Source: Campylobacterales bacterium (GTDB lineage Bacteria > Campylobacterota > Campylobacteria > Campylobacterales > Nitratiruptoraceae). From it: 43,029 nt of DNA. How positions within the stretch are numbered: the first letter of the stretch is position 1; each line of letters starts with the position of its first letter. Where the stretch lies: positions 1 to 43,029 of the forward strand of contig JALVTF010000028.1 of assembly GCA_027024145.1 (NCBI GenBank). Direction: 5' to 3'. Below the pieces are notes generated by a model. It ran no database searches, had not been told where the DNA came from, and saw only the letters and a list, made by a program, of their open reading frames with translations. Both the position numbers and the translations under genes were made by a program. Below, in pieces: positions 41,243 through 43,029 of this stretch.

Positions 41243-42254
41243 AATCGAGGCTACCTTTGGAGTAGTTGGTGACGTTACCTTCGAAGAAGTTGGTCTTTTG
41301 GTCGTTGAATTTGCTAAAGTCGTCTACCCATTTGATGGGGTGCTCCACGTTGTACATAGGTTCGAGGCCCACACGTCTGAGGCGATCGTCTGCGAGGTAC
41401 TTGATGTACTGCTCGATGATTTCGTCTGTCAGACCCAGAATCTGCCCCTGCGTGATATATTTACCCCAGCTGGTCTCCAGATCCACCGCGCCTTCGAACA
41501 TCTTGTACACATCATCTATCAGTTCTTTGGTAAAGAGTTCGGGACGCTCTTTGCGCACGGTGTTGATCATGTTTTGGAAAATGAGCAGGTGCGTCACCTC
41601 ATCGCGTTGGATGAAGCGGATCATCTGCGCGCTTCCTAACATTTTGCCGCTGCGAGCGAGCGTATACATGTAGGTAAAGCCGCTATAGAAGTAGATGCCC
41701 TCGAGAATCTGGTTGGCAAACATCGCTTTGACGATGTTTTCATCCGTGGGGTTGGCTGCGAGCTCTTCATACACTTGTGCGATATAGTCGTTTTTTTGTT
41801 TGAGTTTGAGATCTTCGCGCCACAGTTCATAGATCTCGTCGGTGTTTTGGCTGATGCTATCCACCATCACGGCGTAGCTTTGCGAATGCAGCGCCTCTTC
41901 GAAGGCTTGACGCACGAGGATGAGGTTGATCTCGGGAGCCGTGATGTAGGGGTTGACGTTGTCAATGAGGTTGTTGGTCTGGAGGCTATCCATGAAAATG
42001 AGTTGTGCCAGTACTTTGTCGTATGCCAACTTCTCTGCATCGGTGAGGAGTTTGTAATCCCTGGCATCCTGTGTCATATCCACCTCTTTGGGAAACCAGG
42101 TGTTGGCCAGCATCATCTCCCAGAGGTTGTATGCCCATTGGTACTTGATCTTATTGAGTTCGAAGATTCCCGTAGGATTGCCACCGAAGACCTGCCTTTG
42201 GTTGACGCTTTCGTGGGATGCGGGGTTGTAGATCTTTTTACGATGGTATGTCAT
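41229..42254 (-). CDS. nrdB: Ribonucleotide-diphosphate reductase subunit beta
   Basis: [46 protein letters not shown]...; metal-binding E/H pattern [24 protein letters not shown]. Confidence 0.93.
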   Translation of the reverse strand: MTYHRKKIYNPASHESVNQRQVFGGNPTGIFELNKIKYQWAYNLWEMMLANTWFPKEVDMTQDARDYKLLTDAEKLAYDKVLAQLIFMDSLQTNNLIDNVNPYITAPEINLILVRQAFEEALHSQSYAVMVDSISQNTDEIYELWREDLKLKQKNDYIAQVYEELAANPTDENIVKAMFANQILEGIYFYSGFTYMYTLARSGKMLGSAQMIRFIQRDEVTHLLIFQNMINTVRKERPELFTKELIDDVYKMFEGAVDLETSWGKYITQGQILGLTDEIIEQYIKYLADDRLRRVGLEPMYNVEHPIKWVDDFSKFNDQKTNFFEGNVTNYSKGSLDFDDF

Positions 42255-42386
42255 GGCTGCCTCCTCAAAAGCTTTGCAAACTCTTGTGCACAAAAGTCTG
42301 CAAAACTCTCTTATGTATAATGTGAAAAATATTTTAGCATAATCACAAAAGAAGTTTTTGATTTTCATCATAAAAAAAGGATAGAA

Positions 42387-42881
42387 ATGGCTGTAGCTAC
42401 CACATTTGGGGCATCGAAGATAGATCGGGATGCACCCGAATTCGCTGAAGGTGTGGCATTAGGTAAACTCTTAGCTCAGCGGGGCTACATCGTCAAGTGC
42501 GGCGGCTACGATGGACTTATGGGTGCTGTGAGTCTGGGAGTGAAAGAAGCCGGCGGAGAGTGTATCGGTGTGACGCTGGAGGCTTTTGATAGGATGCGGC
42601 CCCAAAATCCCAATCTAACACGCAAAATCGTGGCCAAAAGCCTCTACGAACGTTTGGAACTTTTGATAGAGGGAAGCGAACTTTTCATCGCCCAAAAGGG
42701 AAGCGTAGGGACGCTCAACGAGATTTTCATGGTGGCGGCCCTCAAGTATGGAGGTTTGCGTCCCGATATGCGTATCATTCTCCTTGGAAAGCACTATAGA
42801 ACGCTCAACTGCTTCGATGAGAATTTCAAAAGAGTCGTGGAGTTTTGCGATTCGCTCGAGGAGCTTGCAAAGAGGATTTAG
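42387..42881 (+). CDS. TIGR00725/LOG-type family protein
   Basis: [52 protein letters not shown]. Confidence 0.85.
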   Translation: MAVATTFGASKIDRDAPEFAEGVALGKLLAQRGYIVKCGGYDGLMGAVSLGVKEAGGECIGVTLEAFDRMRPQNPNLTRKIVAKSLYERLELLIEGSELFIAQKGSVGTLNEIFMVAALKYGGLRPDMRIILLGKHYRTLNCFDENFKRVVEFCDSLEELAKRI

Positions 42882-43027
42882 CCCTCTTTGCGCAGTGCAG
42901 TGAGCCACTCTTGCATCGTCTGGGTGGCTTGGGGATTGGGAGCTTCGAGAAAACTGAAGATGAACTTGTCTTCATATTCTGCGATTCCGATGCTACGTGG
43001 ACGCACACCCAAAACTTCCGGTTTGGG
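42878..43027 (-). CDS. C-terminal fragment of an unidentified protein (partial at window edge)
   Basis: Reverse complement frame reads [49 protein letters not shown]; no stop before the window edge. Confidence 0.55.
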   Translation of the reverse strand, partial: PKPEVLGVRPRSIGIAEYEDKFIFSFLEAPNPQATQTMQEWLTALRKEG

Positions 43028-43029
43028 CA

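Overview
The window looks like a chromosomal segment from a Campylobacterota (epsilonproteobacterial) genome, possibly a thermophilic or deep-branching one. This is inferred from gene content and TTTTTCACA-type DnaA boxes, not from a database search. It carries the replication origin neighbourhood (ruvC - oriC - dnaA - dnaN - gyrB) and mostly housekeeping genes: secG, frr, pyrE, typA/bipA, dgt, thyX, queF, an sdhA/frdA-sdhB/frdB pair, pckA, pcm, nrdB. Four blocks stand out. (i) A putative stress cluster at 21.8-26.6 kb: YfdX-like, DUF1931 histone-fold-like, HdeD-like, DUF505-like, then a peroxiredoxin with an N-terminal helical extension bounded by a duplicated RBS/start sequence. (ii) Two tandem, overlapping ClC channel/transporter genes. 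(iii) An AT-richer accessory island at 29.7-34.1 kb with a PD-(D/E)XK nuclease-like gene, three uncharacterised genes, a tiny 19-codon leader ORF and a divergent AAA_14-type ATPase behind a perfect palindrome; it resembles a candidate defence locus. (iv) A lipoprotein/PG-binding protein built from two blocks of four 23-aa repeats. No tRNA, rRNA, CRISPR array or transposase was recognised.
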